DNA of 21,186 nt from an uncultured Lentisphaeria bacterium (GTDB taxonomy: Bacteria > Verrucomicrobiota > Lentisphaeria > Victivallales > UBA1829): positions 1 through 21,186 of the forward strand of contig CAJMAW010000046.1 in NCBI GenBank assembly GCA_905211485.1. The letters run 5' to 3'. The position numbers and the translations under genes are program-made. The notes under the pieces are model-generated. The model did not search any database, had not been told where the DNA came from, and saw only the letters and a list, made by a program, of their open reading frames with translations. Positions 1-6,670 of this stretch are shown in pieces. The stretch's first letter is position 1; every line of letters starts with the position of its first letter.

Positions 1-180
1 TGTTTTTCTCTCCTGTCCGGATTTTTTCCTCTCCCCCTGAGGACACAGCTTCTTTCCTCTTCAGGTCCTTGCGCCGGCTGCTGCCCGGAAAAATTTCCCG
101 GGGGAGGGGGAAAAGAAGCTGCTGGGCGGGAGACCCTGGGAGGGCTTTTTATCTTGGGGGGCCTTTTTATCTTTTTCCGC
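1..180. other. Gene-free left edge downstream of nadA
   Basis: No supportable coding region. The stretch is purine/pyrimidine biased (T/C-rich at the very left, G/A-rich around 97-120) and ends in the 18-bp tandem duplication listed separately. No convincing intrinsic terminator for nadA is visible: the CCC/GGG pairing at 134-144 is too short to count. Confidence 0.5.
138..173. repeat. 18-bp imperfect tandem duplication downstream of nadA
   Basis: Two adjacent 18-base units (138-155 and 156-173), each a G-rich head followed by CTTTTTATCTT, match at 16 of 18 positions. It lies 8 bases beyond the nadA stop codon, in its 3' flank. On the nadA-sense strand it reads as two AAGATAAAAAG blocks each followed by a C-rich stretch. 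Function unknown; it may be simple slippage. Confidence 0.7.
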
Positions 181-1080
181 TCAGGAAAGCATTTTCAGAA
201 TGGGTGCGAGCGCGGAAGACATCAGAGCGGGATCAAGCTGGACTTCCGTTTTCATATCCCTCAGTGCGTCGCGGACCTGTTCGAGCGTGATTTTCTTCAT
301 GTCGGCGCAGATCATTTCCGGCTGGAGAGGATAAAATTCCTTTCCGGGATTTTCTTTTTTCAAACGGTGGAGAATACCCGACTCGGTTCCGATGATGAAA
401 CGTGTTTCCGTGGATTCCCGGACAAATCGGAGCATGCCGCCTGTGCTGAGAGCGTGATCCGCTTCCGCAACGGCTTCGGGCCGGCATTCGGGATGAATCA
501 GGACGAGCGCACCGGGAAATTTTTCCCGTGCGGAGCGGATCATTTCCGGGGTGACGGCGTCGTGAATGGGGCAGCATCCTTCCCAGAACTGCATGGGGCG
601 CTTCAGTTTTCTGCTCATGTTTCTTCCGAGGTTACGATCCGGGAGGAAGAGGATGTCCCTGTCCGAGGGCAGGGAGCGCAGAATCGCTTCGGCGTTCCCG
701 CTGGTGCAGCAGATGTCGACGGATGCCTTGACCTCCGCCGTGCTGTTGACGTAGGCCGCAAGCAGAGTCCGGGGGTGTTCTTTCCGGTATTCTGCTACGG
801 CCGCCGCGGAGGCCATGTCCGCCATGGGGCATCCCGCGTCGGGGTTGGGCAGCAGGACGGTTGAGTCCGGAGAAAGCAGCTTCGCTGTTTCCGCCATGAA
901 GCGGACTCCGCAGAACAGCAGAACATGAGCCCCGGATTCCCGGGCACGGATGCTCAGTTCCAGGGAGTCCCCCGTGAAATCGGCAATGTCCTGAATTTCC
1001 CCGCGGACATAATTGTGGGCGAGAATGACTGCGCCGCGCTTCTGTTTCCATTCCATGATTTCCTTGACAATGTCAGACAT
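181..1080 (-). CDS. nadA: Quinolinate synthase NadA
   Basis: NadA condenses iminoaspartate with dihydroxyacetone phosphate to quinolinate in de novo NAD synthesis, in the cytoplasm, using an oxygen-sensitive [4Fe-4S] cluster. The 299-residue product is the short NadA type. It shows AHNYVRGEIQDIADFTGDSL near the N-terminus and the three expected cluster cysteines: C84 in GCPMADM, C169/C170 in FWEGCCPIH and C258 in MICADMK. The ATG is preceded by a GAGAGGAA ribosome site about 9 bases upstream. The gene stands alone here: neither nadB (aspartate oxidase) nor nadC is adjacent, so either they lie elsewhere or iminoaspartate comes from an aspartate dehydrogenase. Identification is firm from the motifs. 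Confidence 0.97.
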   Translation of the reverse strand: MSDIVKEIMEWKQKRGAVILAHNYVRGEIQDIADFTGDSLELSIRARESGAHVLLFCGVRFMAETAKLLSPDSTVLLPNPDAGCPMADMASAAAVAEYRKEHPRTLLAAYVNSTAEVKASVDICCTSGNAEAILRSLPSDRDILFLPDRNLGRNMSRKLKRPMQFWEGCCPIHDAVTPEMIRSAREKFPGALVLIHPECRPEAVAEADHALSTGGMLRFVRESTETRFIIGTESGILHRLKKENPGKEFYPLQPEMICADMKKITLEQVRDALRDMKTEVQLDPALMSSALAPILKMLS

Positions 1081-1257
1081 CTGGGGAATTCCTCTCTTCT
1101 GTTATCACTTCCACTTGTTGTTTCTGGCATGGACTGCCCTGCAGACTCCATATTCAGAAACGCGGATACTTTTTCTTTTCTGCTTTTTCATTTTTTCCCC
1201 GCCCTTTCCGTTTCTGCTTCCGAGACTTGTCTTTCCCTTTCTTTTTTTCTTTTTCTC

Positions 1258-1278
1258 TTCCCGCAAAAAGAGCGGGAA
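1258..1278. other. Small stem-loop in purine/pyrimidine-rich spacer
   Basis: TTCCCGC (1258-1264) and GCGGGAA (1272-1278) form a perfect 7-bp stem with a 7-base A-rich loop. The flanks are a long pyrimidine run on the left and a purine run on the right, so the pairing could extend imperfectly. Neither strand has a T-tract after the stem, so it is not a standard terminator. Confidence 0.4.
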
Positions 1279-1480
1279 AGGGAGGGGAAAAAGGTGTATG
1301 CGGGAAAGAAAAAGCCGTTTCTGGAGCGGCGGGGCCGTATTCCGGAGTTCATAATGTACCGGGTTCTTTCTGAAAATCAAATTGTTCCCGGGAAAACCCC
1401 CTTTTCTCTTGAAAAAAGGATTGCGGATGTTACGGTATCAGCATTCTTTCACACGCCGGACTGGGAAAGAAGGGAGGGAA

Positions 1481-1498
1481 AATCCGCAGAATCCGCAG
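1481..1498. repeat. 9-bp direct repeat upstream of the sigma gene
   Basis: AATCCGCAG occurs twice in exact tandem (1481-1489 and 1490-1498), followed by a partly similar GATCCGTGA. It ends about 105 bases before the sigma factor start. It could be a regulator site or chance slippage; nothing more can be said from sequence. Confidence 0.5.
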
Positions 1499-1602
1499 GA
1501 TCCGTGAGCCGGGATATTTTTCCCCGGAATCTCTTAAGAAAAGCATTGCCTCCTCGTCTTATATTCCGGAGAAGCACGGATAAATGATCGTTTCAGGGAC
1601 AC

Positions 1603-2175
1603 ATGTGCGATTTTTCAGATTTGAATGAAATGGTAAAACTTCTGGAGGGGAAACTTCTTCGTTATGCAGGCGGTTTCCTGAAAAATTCCGCAGAAGCTCA
1701 GGATGCGGTGCAGGAGGCGTTTCTGCGCTATATCCGTTACAGAAGGGAAAAAGGGGGACCTCCTGCGGACAATCTTTCCGCATGGCTTTTCAAAACGACT
1801 CGGAATATTTGTCTGGACGGATTGAAATCTTCCCGCAGCCGTCTGGAAACGGCTTATGACGATGCGGCGGCAGGAAAAGACGCGGATCCGGATTCACTCT
1901 TTTCCGCTTTTGAAACTCCTGCGGAATCTCTTCTCCGGGAGGACGACGTTCAGACGGCCAGAACCTTGGTCTCCACTCTTCTGACCGCACGAGAACAGGA
2001 AATTCTGGCGCTGAAATTTGAACACGCAAAGTCCTACGCCCAGATTGCTGAAATCCTCGACCTGAGCGTTTCCCATGTGGGCGTCATTCTTCATCACGCC
2101 ATGAAAAAACTTCAGGCCGGATTCCGGGACATTGAAAATGGCGGAACCCTTCCGGAAAGAAAGGAATGTCTATGA
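1603..2175 (+). CDS. ECF-family RNA polymerase sigma factor
   Basis: Directs RNA polymerase to a specific regulon. The 190-residue length and two-domain layout are typical of ECF sigma factors. Region 2 covers about residues 12-80, with an AEAQDAVQEAFLRYIR-type helix and AWLFKTTRN. Region 4 covers about 118-172: LTAREQEILALKF, then a helix-turn-helix around SYAQIAEILDLSVSHVG. A charged Asp/Ala-rich linker separates them. The start is uncertain: only a weak CAGGGA lies upstream of the ATG. The stop overlaps the next start as ATGA, so it is translationally coupled to its anti-sigma factor. That pairing suggests envelope- or stress-responsive control. I could not assign an ECF subgroup, and no confident autoregulated promoter is visible. 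Confidence 0.9.
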   Translation: MCDFSDLNEMVKLLEGKLLRYAGGFLKNSAEAQDAVQEAFLRYIRYRREKGGPPADNLSAWLFKTTRNICLDGLKSSRSRLETAYDDAAAGKDADPDSLFSAFETPAESLLREDDVQTARTLVSTLLTAREQEILALKFEHAKSYAQIAEILDLSVSHVGVILHHAMKKLQAGFRDIENGGTLPERKECL

Positions 2176-2600
2176 ACTGTGAAGAAGCCAGTCGGAAAAT
2201 GACCGATTTCCTTGCCGGGGAACTGCCTGCGGAATGCTCCGCTGCTCTGGAGGCGCATCTGAAGGAATGTCCTGCGTGTTCCAGGAATTTCACGGCCCTG
2301 CAGAAGGATTGGGAAAGAATAAGGAACGCATTCCGTCAGGAGGAGGAAGCTGAAATGCTTCCTTCCCTCTCTCCGGAACGCAGGGAAAGCATTTTCCGCG
2401 AGGAACGGATGATGGAGGCGGTGGAACATTCCGGTGCTTCGGACTCAGAGGAGAAAAACAACAGAAATCCGAAAGATGCTCTGAAGAAGTTTTCCCCGGA
2501 TTCTTTTTCTCTGCAGTCCGGAAAATCCGGGGAGAGTTCAGACGAATGTTTTTCCGCGTCGCCGCACTGCTGTTTCTGGCTTCCTTTCTCGGGATCGTGA
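2172..2600 (+). CDS. Zinc-finger anti-sigma factor (possibly frameshifted N-terminal part)
   Basis: Probable cognate anti-sigma factor. The N-terminal 40 residues carry a zf-HC2/ZAS signature: C3, then H-x3-C-x2-C in LEAHLKECPACS, the zinc site that binds and silences ECF sigma factors. I chose the ATG at 2172 rather than 2166: AAGGA ends 6 bases before it and it overlaps the sigma stop as ATGA. The expected transmembrane helix is absent from this frame; the product ends (142 residues) in a Ser/Cys-rich tail. A clear membrane helix lies in the overlapping -1 frame, at the start of the next feature. Either this is a soluble anti-sigma factor, or a one-base shift between about 2500 and 2540 has split a membrane-spanning one. 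Confidence 0.8.
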   Translation: MNCEEASRKMTDFLAGELPAECSAALEAHLKECPACSRNFTALQKDWERIRNAFRQEEEAEMLPSLSPERRESIFREERMMEAVEHSGASDSEEKNNRNPKDALKKFSPDSFSLQSGKSGESSDECFSASPHCCFWLPFSGS

Positions 2601-3538
2601 TTCTTCCGATCTGGAAAAAGGAGAAGGAAAGCAGCTGCGGCAAGGTAGATCTTCTGCCCTTTGCCGTTCCGGAGTCTTCTACGGAGAAGCAGAAGAAGGA
2701 TTCTGTTTCTCTCACGCTTCCCCATGAGCTGCCTCCTGAGAAGATTTCTTATCAGGAGTGCATCTCTTCTGCCGCCGACTCTTCCCCCGCTGTTCCGCCA
2801 GTCCTTCCGGAAGAGGGGGGGAGCCCGGCTGCATTTTCCTCTTCCTCCCTTTCCATGGGGAAGATGGAAAAAGAAGAATCTCTGATGCCGGCACGGGAGA
2901 AAGCAGTGAAAAATCAGAATGTGCAGGGACAGAAAATCTTTGCCCTCTCTTCTTCATCAGCTTCTCCTCCTTTCCGTGCGGAGAATTCCTCCCCGGCACC
3001 TTGTCATGTCGGCTCCTCCGCACTTTCTCCGCTTCTGAAAGAACAGGAACCAGTGCCTGAGAAGAAGCGGAAGACGGAGCATGCCGCCGCTGGCGCCGCC
3101 GCCGCGTCTCCGGAGAAAAATTCTTTGCCGGATGATACGGAGCTCCGTATGAGGGGAATATGCACCGGGAACGAATCCCAGTTCACGAGCGGCAGGACAA
3201 GTCATCAAAAGGACCGAAAGGATCAGACAACAGATTCCATCGATCCGATGGCACTAATGGATCAGACAGATCAAATACGTGAACTCCCTTCCGCCGACGC
3301 CGTGCGCTCGGACGGGAGAATGGAAACTCCTCATCCTGATTCCGGCAGCGGACAAGCTCCTTCCGCGTCTTCCGTATTGGGGGAAAACACAGTGTCTCCT
3401 TCCGATCCTCTTTCCCAGGCGGAGGAGAAAGCGCGCGGACAGAAAAAAACGGCCCCGGGAAACGGATTCCCTGTTCCCGATCTCTTGTTTCTTGCCGGGA
3501 AGTCGAAATCTGCGGAAGGAGGAGATGTTTTGAGCTGA
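2546..3538 (+). CDS. Membrane-anchored Ser/Pro/Glu-rich low-complexity protein, possibly the C-terminal part of the anti-sigma factor
   Basis: From the ATG it has one strong hydrophobic segment (about residues 3-22), then basic WKKEK, then about 300 residues of Ser/Pro/Glu/Lys-rich sequence with no recognised domain. This suggests a single membrane anchor and a long disordered exported or periplasmic tail. The frame stays open upstream of the ATG and reads RKIRGEFRR just before the helix, a typical cytoplasmic juxtamembrane stretch. That favours fusion to the zinc-finger protein through a -1 shift. In favour of independent initiation, GGGGAG lies 11 bases before the ATG. It overlaps the anti-sigma frame by 55 bases. 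Residues around 218-242 form an Asp-rich stretch from a GATC-rich degenerate repeat. Real gene likely; start and function uncertain. Confidence 0.6.
   Translation: MFFRVAALLFLASFLGIVILPIWKKEKESSCGKVDLLPFAVPESSTEKQKKDSVSLTLPHELPPEKISYQECISSAADSSPAVPPVLPEEGGSPAAFSSSSLSMGKMEKEESLMPAREKAVKNQNVQGQKIFALSSSSASPPFRAENSSPAPCHVGSSALSPLLKEQEPVPEKKRKTEHAAAGAAAASPEKNSLPDDTELRMRGICTGNESQFTSGRTSHQKDRKDQTTDSIDPMALMDQTDQIRELPSADAVRSDGRMETPHPDSGSGQAPSASSVLGENTVSPSDPLSQAEEKARGQKKTAPGNGFPVPDLLFLAGKSKSAEGGDVLS
3206..3275 (+). repeat. Degenerate GATC/GAC-rich short repeats inside the low-complexity gene
   Basis: This AT-richer stretch contains recurring GGATCAGACA-, GATCCGATGG- and CAGACAGATC-like words. They encode an Asp at roughly every third or fourth residue (KDRKDQTTDSID, then MDQTDQ). 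The composition differs from the surrounding Ser/Pro-rich coding sequence, suggesting expansion of a short repeat within the gene. Confidence 0.45.
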
Positions 3539-3579
3539 GTTTCTGTGTCTTCCGTTCTCCTCTGGATCCGCGGGAATAT

Positions 3580-4098
3580 GTGATTATGGCGCTTCTGCTT
3601 CCCGGAATGCAGGGGGGAAACCGGCTCCGGAATCTGGATTTCGAGCTCAGGCTTCAGGAGGAAAATCTTGAAAAGACTGTGGAATTTGTTCAGGAAGGGG
3701 AAAAGAGCGGGATCGGGAAAATGCAGACGGTCTTTTTCCGTCTGCTTCCGGCACAGCAGGAGAGAGGGGGAGAGGAGGGCAGGGGAGACTCCTCCACCAC
3801 TGGAGGAGGGGGGCCGCTGCTGGGGGAACTCCAGGTCTCGGTGAATTCGCGGAAACTGCACGCGCTTTCTCTGCGCTCAGGAGATCTTCTGGAGGATTTT
3901 TCGCGGCTTTCTCCGATGCTCAGGCTCGCTTTCCTTTCGGCTGCGGGGTATGGAAGGACGGAACAGGAAAGACATCAGCTCCGCGCCATTGCCGCGGAAC
4001 TTCTGAAGGATCCCTCCTTTGCGGAGGATCTTCTGCTGAAGAGATATCTGGAAGCGCTTTCCACTTTCTCCTCTTCTCGGGAACGGGAAGGCCGCTGA
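3580..4098 (+). CDS. Unknown protein, last gene of the sigma/anti-sigma module
   Basis: I do not recognise the family. From the GTG at 3580 it encodes 172 residues: a short hydrophobic VIMALLLPG, a charged region rich in Glu/Gln, a Gly/Ser-rich linker (about 66-82), then a helical Leu/Glu/Arg-rich C-terminal half. The frame is open upstream of the GTG and reads plausible protein (FELSFCVFRSPLDPREY). It connects to a well-placed AGGAGG (3517-3522) and ATG (3525) through a one-base shift at ATG-TTTT-GA. The true start is therefore either the GTG, which lacks a good ribosome site, or the ATG with a +1 slip or sequence error. The ATG would overlap the preceding stop by 14 bases. It probably belongs to the same signalling module. 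Confidence 0.6.
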   Translation: MIMALLLPGMQGGNRLRNLDFELRLQEENLEKTVEFVQEGEKSGIGKMQTVFFRLLPAQQERGGEEGRGDSSTTGGGGPLLGELQVSVNSRKLHALSLRSGDLLEDFSRLSPMLRLAFLSAAGYGRTEQERHQLRAIAAELLKDPSFAEDLLLKRYLEALSTFSSSREREGR

Positions 4099-4293
4099 AA
4101 ATTCTTTCTTTTTTTCCCCTCTTCTTTTTCCCCTCTTCCCTTTCCGCCGGGTGCCTCATGACGGGGCAAAAAAAAGGCGGGAATGGAGCCGGAAAGACAA
4201 GTTTTCTTCTCCCGGCGGTTTCCGGATCGGACACTTCCGGCTTGCATAGGAATGATTGCTTTGCCGGACTTTCCCGCTTTTTTTCCCTGTGTT
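4099..4293. other. Convergent intergenic region
   Basis: Separates the plus-strand sigma module from the minus-strand housekeeping block. It starts with a long T/C tract (4102-4145). On the minus strand there is a GCCGG/CCGGC stem (4188-4192 with 4212-4216, extendable by wobble pairs), followed 12 bases later by eight T residues (4168-4175 read on minus). The gap is too long for a textbook terminator, so it is only a weak candidate for ending the DUF502 transcript. Confidence 0.35.
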
Positions 4294-5385
4294 TCAGACT
4301 TTTCCACTTTTTCCGGCCGCCGCTTCCCCCGTTTTTTCCGGAACTCCGGGGTCCTTTCCGGGAGTTGCCTGGGAAAGCTTTTCCGCCGCCGACCCATGCG
4401 GATCCGGGACCGGAGGCGTGACTGCTCCGCAGCTGACGATCAGACGCATTGCATCCGAAACGCTCATATTGAGGAAGAGACAGTTTTCTCTCGGGATGAA
4501 CATCAGGAATCCGCTGGTGGGGTTGGGCGTTGTGGGCATGAATACACTGAGCATGGGAGCGTTCAGTTTCTGCGTGACTTCAAAATCGCGTTTGTTTTCA
4601 TTGGTGAGGAATCCGATGGCGTAACAGCCCTTCATGGGATACTCGAAGAGCACCACCTGACGGAACATGTTTCCCTCTTTGGAAGACCAAAGCGCATCTC
4701 CGATCTGTTTGCAGGTCGAATAAATGAAATTGATGATGGGCAGTTTCAGGAAGAGTTTCTGCATCAGGGAGATGAGTTTTCTTCCGATGGCCAGGCGCAT
4801 GAGCTGTCCCGCGATGAAAAGCAATACCAGGATCAGCAGGAGGGAAATGACCCGGATCCCCTGTTCCATCCAGAAATCATCCGTTGCCTGGTGGAACTGC
4901 GGGAAATATTCCCGGGAGATTCTGACCGCCCACTGAGTCAGCTTTGAATAGAGGAAAGCGGCCACCCAGAGCGAGAGAAAAACCGGGATGACAACAAAAA
5001 ATCCTGTAATGATCCTGGAACGAAGGAATCCCGGGATGGAACGCTTCCCCCGGAGGACGTCGGAACGAATGGACTGGACGAACGTCTCCTTTCTCTTTTC
5101 CGAAATGGCGATTCCCTGCGGAGGAGGCGGAATGCCTTGTGTCTGCTGCTGAGTCTCAGGATCTTCCGTCCGGAGGGAGGGAGGGAGGCGTATCCGCCGT
5201 TTCCCCCCCTGTTGTGATGAACGGGCGTTGTCTGCCGCTGCCGCGGCAACAGGAGGGCAGGGTGGCTGTTGCCCCTCTGGGGAAGAAGAAACTATGGGGG
5301 AAGGGTTTTCCGCAGATGGGTTTTCCGCAGACGAATTCCCGGAGGAGGAGTTTTTTCCGGGATGGATTGTTTCGTCATCAGCCAT
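4294..5385 (-). CDS. DUF502 family membrane protein with long disordered N-terminus
   Basis: The middle of the protein matches the DUF502 family. It has a first helix in RIITGFFVVIPVFLSLWVAA, a second in VISLLLILVLLFIAGQL, then the conserved LPIINFIYSTCKQIGDAL, a VVLFEYP-type strand, TTPNPTSGFLMFIP and a final MRLIVSCG. Function is not established; plant relatives (COV1/LCV) are membrane proteins. The usual bacterial length is about 200 residues. Here about 120 residues of Ser/Pro/Glu-rich sequence precede the first helix and about 35 follow the domain. I prefer the ATG at 5385 over 5391: the GAGGAGG site abuts 5391 directly but sits about 6 bases from 5385. It overlaps the upstream CNNM gene by 8 bases, so translation is coupled. 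Confidence 0.88.
   Translation of the reverse strand: MADDETIHPGKNSSSGNSSAENPSAENPSPIVSSSPEGQQPPCPPVAAAAADNARSSQQGGKRRIRLPPSLRTEDPETQQQTQGIPPPPQGIAISEKRKETFVQSIRSDVLRGKRSIPGFLRSRIITGFFVVIPVFLSLWVAAFLYSKLTQWAVRISREYFPQFHQATDDFWMEQGIRVISLLLILVLLFIAGQLMRLAIGRKLISLMQKLFLKLPIINFIYSTCKQIGDALWSSKEGNMFRQVVLFEYPMKGCYAIGFLTNENKRDFEVTQKLNAPMLSVFMPTTPNPTSGFLMFIPRENCLFLNMSVSDAMRLIVSCGAVTPPVPDPHGSAAEKLSQATPGKDPGVPEKTGEAAAGKSGKV
5303..5332. repeat. 15-bp tandem duplication in the DUF502 N-terminal extension
   Basis: GGGTTTTCCGCAGAT (5303-5317) is followed directly by the same unit with one change (5318-5332). On the coding strand it produces a repeated five-residue NPSAE-type motif in the disordered extension. 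It looks like recent slippage. Confidence 0.7.
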
Positions 5386-6667
5386 GGGCATCCTCCTCGT
5401 CGTCGAGGAGCCTGAGTTTCAGCTGCAGGATCCGGCGTTTGTCCGCCTTGAGGATGAATGCGGAGAGCTGGCCGGGAATGGTGAAGGTTTCGCCTTCTTC
5501 TGGGATGCGTCCGAGTTCGGAACAGATGTAGCCGCCGATGGTGTCGGTGTCGTCGTTATCGGGGATGTTGGTATCGGCGATTTCATTGATGTCGGAGATC
5601 AGGGTGCGGGCGTCGAGGACGATGGTGCCGTCGGCCATGAGCTGGGGACGGTTTTTGAGATCGTCCTCTGTGTCGTATTCGTCGTGAACTTCCCCGACGA
5701 TTTCCTCGATGATGTCTTCAAACGTGACGATTCCGGACGTCCCCCCGTATTCGTCGATAATCACCGCGAAATGATTCCGCGAACGCTTGATCTCCTCCAG
5801 CAGTTCCGCGACCTCCTTGGTCTCAGGAATGAAAATGGCCTTGTGCGCAAGCTGGAGAAGGCTTTTGCCGCGGATGGCGTTTTCATCAATGAAATCCTTG
5901 GCATAGATGATGCCCTTGATTTCGTCGATGCTGCGTCCGTAGACGGGGATCCGGCTGTGCCCGGATTCGATAAAAGCCTTTTTGGCATCGTCTATGGAGG
6001 CGGTGGAAGGGAGAGCGTCAAGATCGATGCGGGGGGTCATGATTTCGCGCACGGACATATCCCCGAGATCGAGAATCCCGCGGATCATCTGTTTCTCCCC
6101 CTCTTCCAGATCGCTTTCCGAATCGTCTCCATAACTTTCCACATAGGAAAGAATTTCATCTTCAACGCTGACTTTCTCCTCGGAATCGTCGTTCTTGTGC
6201 CAGTCTCCCGTGGTTTTCGTGACTGCGTTGAGCAGATAGCTCAGCGGCAGAAACAGTGTGGACGCCAGAAAAAACACGGGCGGAATGCTCACGCGCAGAA
6301 TCAGAATGTCATACCGGAACAGAACGAAACGCGCAATAATCTCGCAGAGCCCGCTTGCCACCGTCAGCACCAGAATGATGATGAGCCAGGCCCACTTCGC
6401 CGTAAAGGAATCCCCGAATAGTTCGCGGATCCCCAGATAGCTGGCTCCGCCGATGACCGCAGCGGCTACGAATTGAAGAATTTTCAGGACCGCGCGGATG
6501 GAATCGTCGTGTTCCAGATAGAAATCCAGTTTCTCGGCAAGTTTTTCATTTTTGGATTCGAGTTTGCGGATGCGCCCTCCGGAGAGCCCGTCGAATGCCT
6601 CGAAGGCGCATGTCAGCCATAGAAAGAGGAAAAAGACAGGGATTAGAATTTCGTATTCAAGAGTCAT
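5378..6667 (-). CDS. CNNM/CorC-HlyC family CBS-domain membrane protein
   Basis: Member of the DUF21-CBS-CorC_HlyC family, linked to divalent cation (Mg/Co) export or homeostasis. The 429 residues show four hydrophobic segments (about 6-22, 62-82, 92-112, 126-146) and an acidic linker. A CBS pair follows: the first has VREIMTPRIDLDAL and SGHSRIPVY, the second has HFAVIIDEYGGTSGIVTFEDI. A CorC_HlyC domain (about 345-422, with DTIGGYI) closes the protein. It starts 3 bases after the ybeY stop, matching the common ybeZ-ybeY-ybeX order, although E. coli YbeX lacks the membrane domain. No strong ribosome site precedes it, so it may depend on coupling to ybeY. Older annotations call this family hemolysin; there is no sign of toxin function. 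Confidence 0.93.
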   Translation of the reverse strand: MTLEYEILIPVFFLFLWLTCAFEAFDGLSGGRIRKLESKNEKLAEKLDFYLEHDDSIRAVLKILQFVAAAVIGGASYLGIRELFGDSFTAKWAWLIIILVLTVASGLCEIIARFVLFRYDILILRVSIPPVFFLASTLFLPLSYLLNAVTKTTGDWHKNDDSEEKVSVEDEILSYVESYGDDSESDLEEGEKQMIRGILDLGDMSVREIMTPRIDLDALPSTASIDDAKKAFIESGHSRIPVYGRSIDEIKGIIYAKDFIDENAIRGKSLLQLAHKAIFIPETKEVAELLEEIKRSRNHFAVIIDEYGGTSGIVTFEDIIEEIVGEVHDEYDTEDDLKNRPQLMADGTIVLDARTLISDINEIADTNIPDNDDTDTIGGYICSELGRIPEEGETFTIPGQLSAFILKADKRRILQLKLRLLDDEEDAHG

Positions 6668-6670
6668 CTT

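Larger units (their letters stand above)
1081..1602. other. Divergent intergenic region between nadA and the ECF sigma gene
   Basis: About 520 bases without a supportable gene. Open frames exist but are low-complexity Lys/Arg/Phe products of long purine or pyrimidine runs (for example 1230-1263 and 1276-1315). It must contain the start signals for nadA (minus) and the sigma operon (plus), but no clean -35/-10 pair is evident for either. It also holds a small stem-loop at 1258-1278 and a 9-bp tandem repeat at 1481-1498. Confidence 0.6.

Noticed and set aside
154..864. 236-codon plus-strand open frame
   Set aside because: Lies antisense to nadA, which has all family motifs; the antisense translation has no recognisable domain.
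1526..1561. Possible ECF-type autoregulated promoter (GGAAT ... CGTCTT)
   Set aside because: The elements resemble ECF -35 and -10 words but are about 23 bases apart, well above the usual 15-17.
925..1587. 220-codon plus-strand frame crossing the nadA start and the spacer
   Set aside because: Phe/Leu/Ser/Lys runs come from homopyrimidine and homopurine DNA; half overlaps nadA antisense.
2450..2465. A-rich run GAAAAAC as a -1 slippery heptamer for the anti-sigma gene
   Set aside because: In phase it reads G-AAA-AAC, so the first base breaks the X-XXY-YYZ rule, and it lies upstream of where the frames appear to switch.
5228..6421. 397-codon plus-strand open frame
   Set aside because: Antisense to the CNNM and DUF502 genes; its Asp/Val/Gly-rich product is a mirror of their codons.
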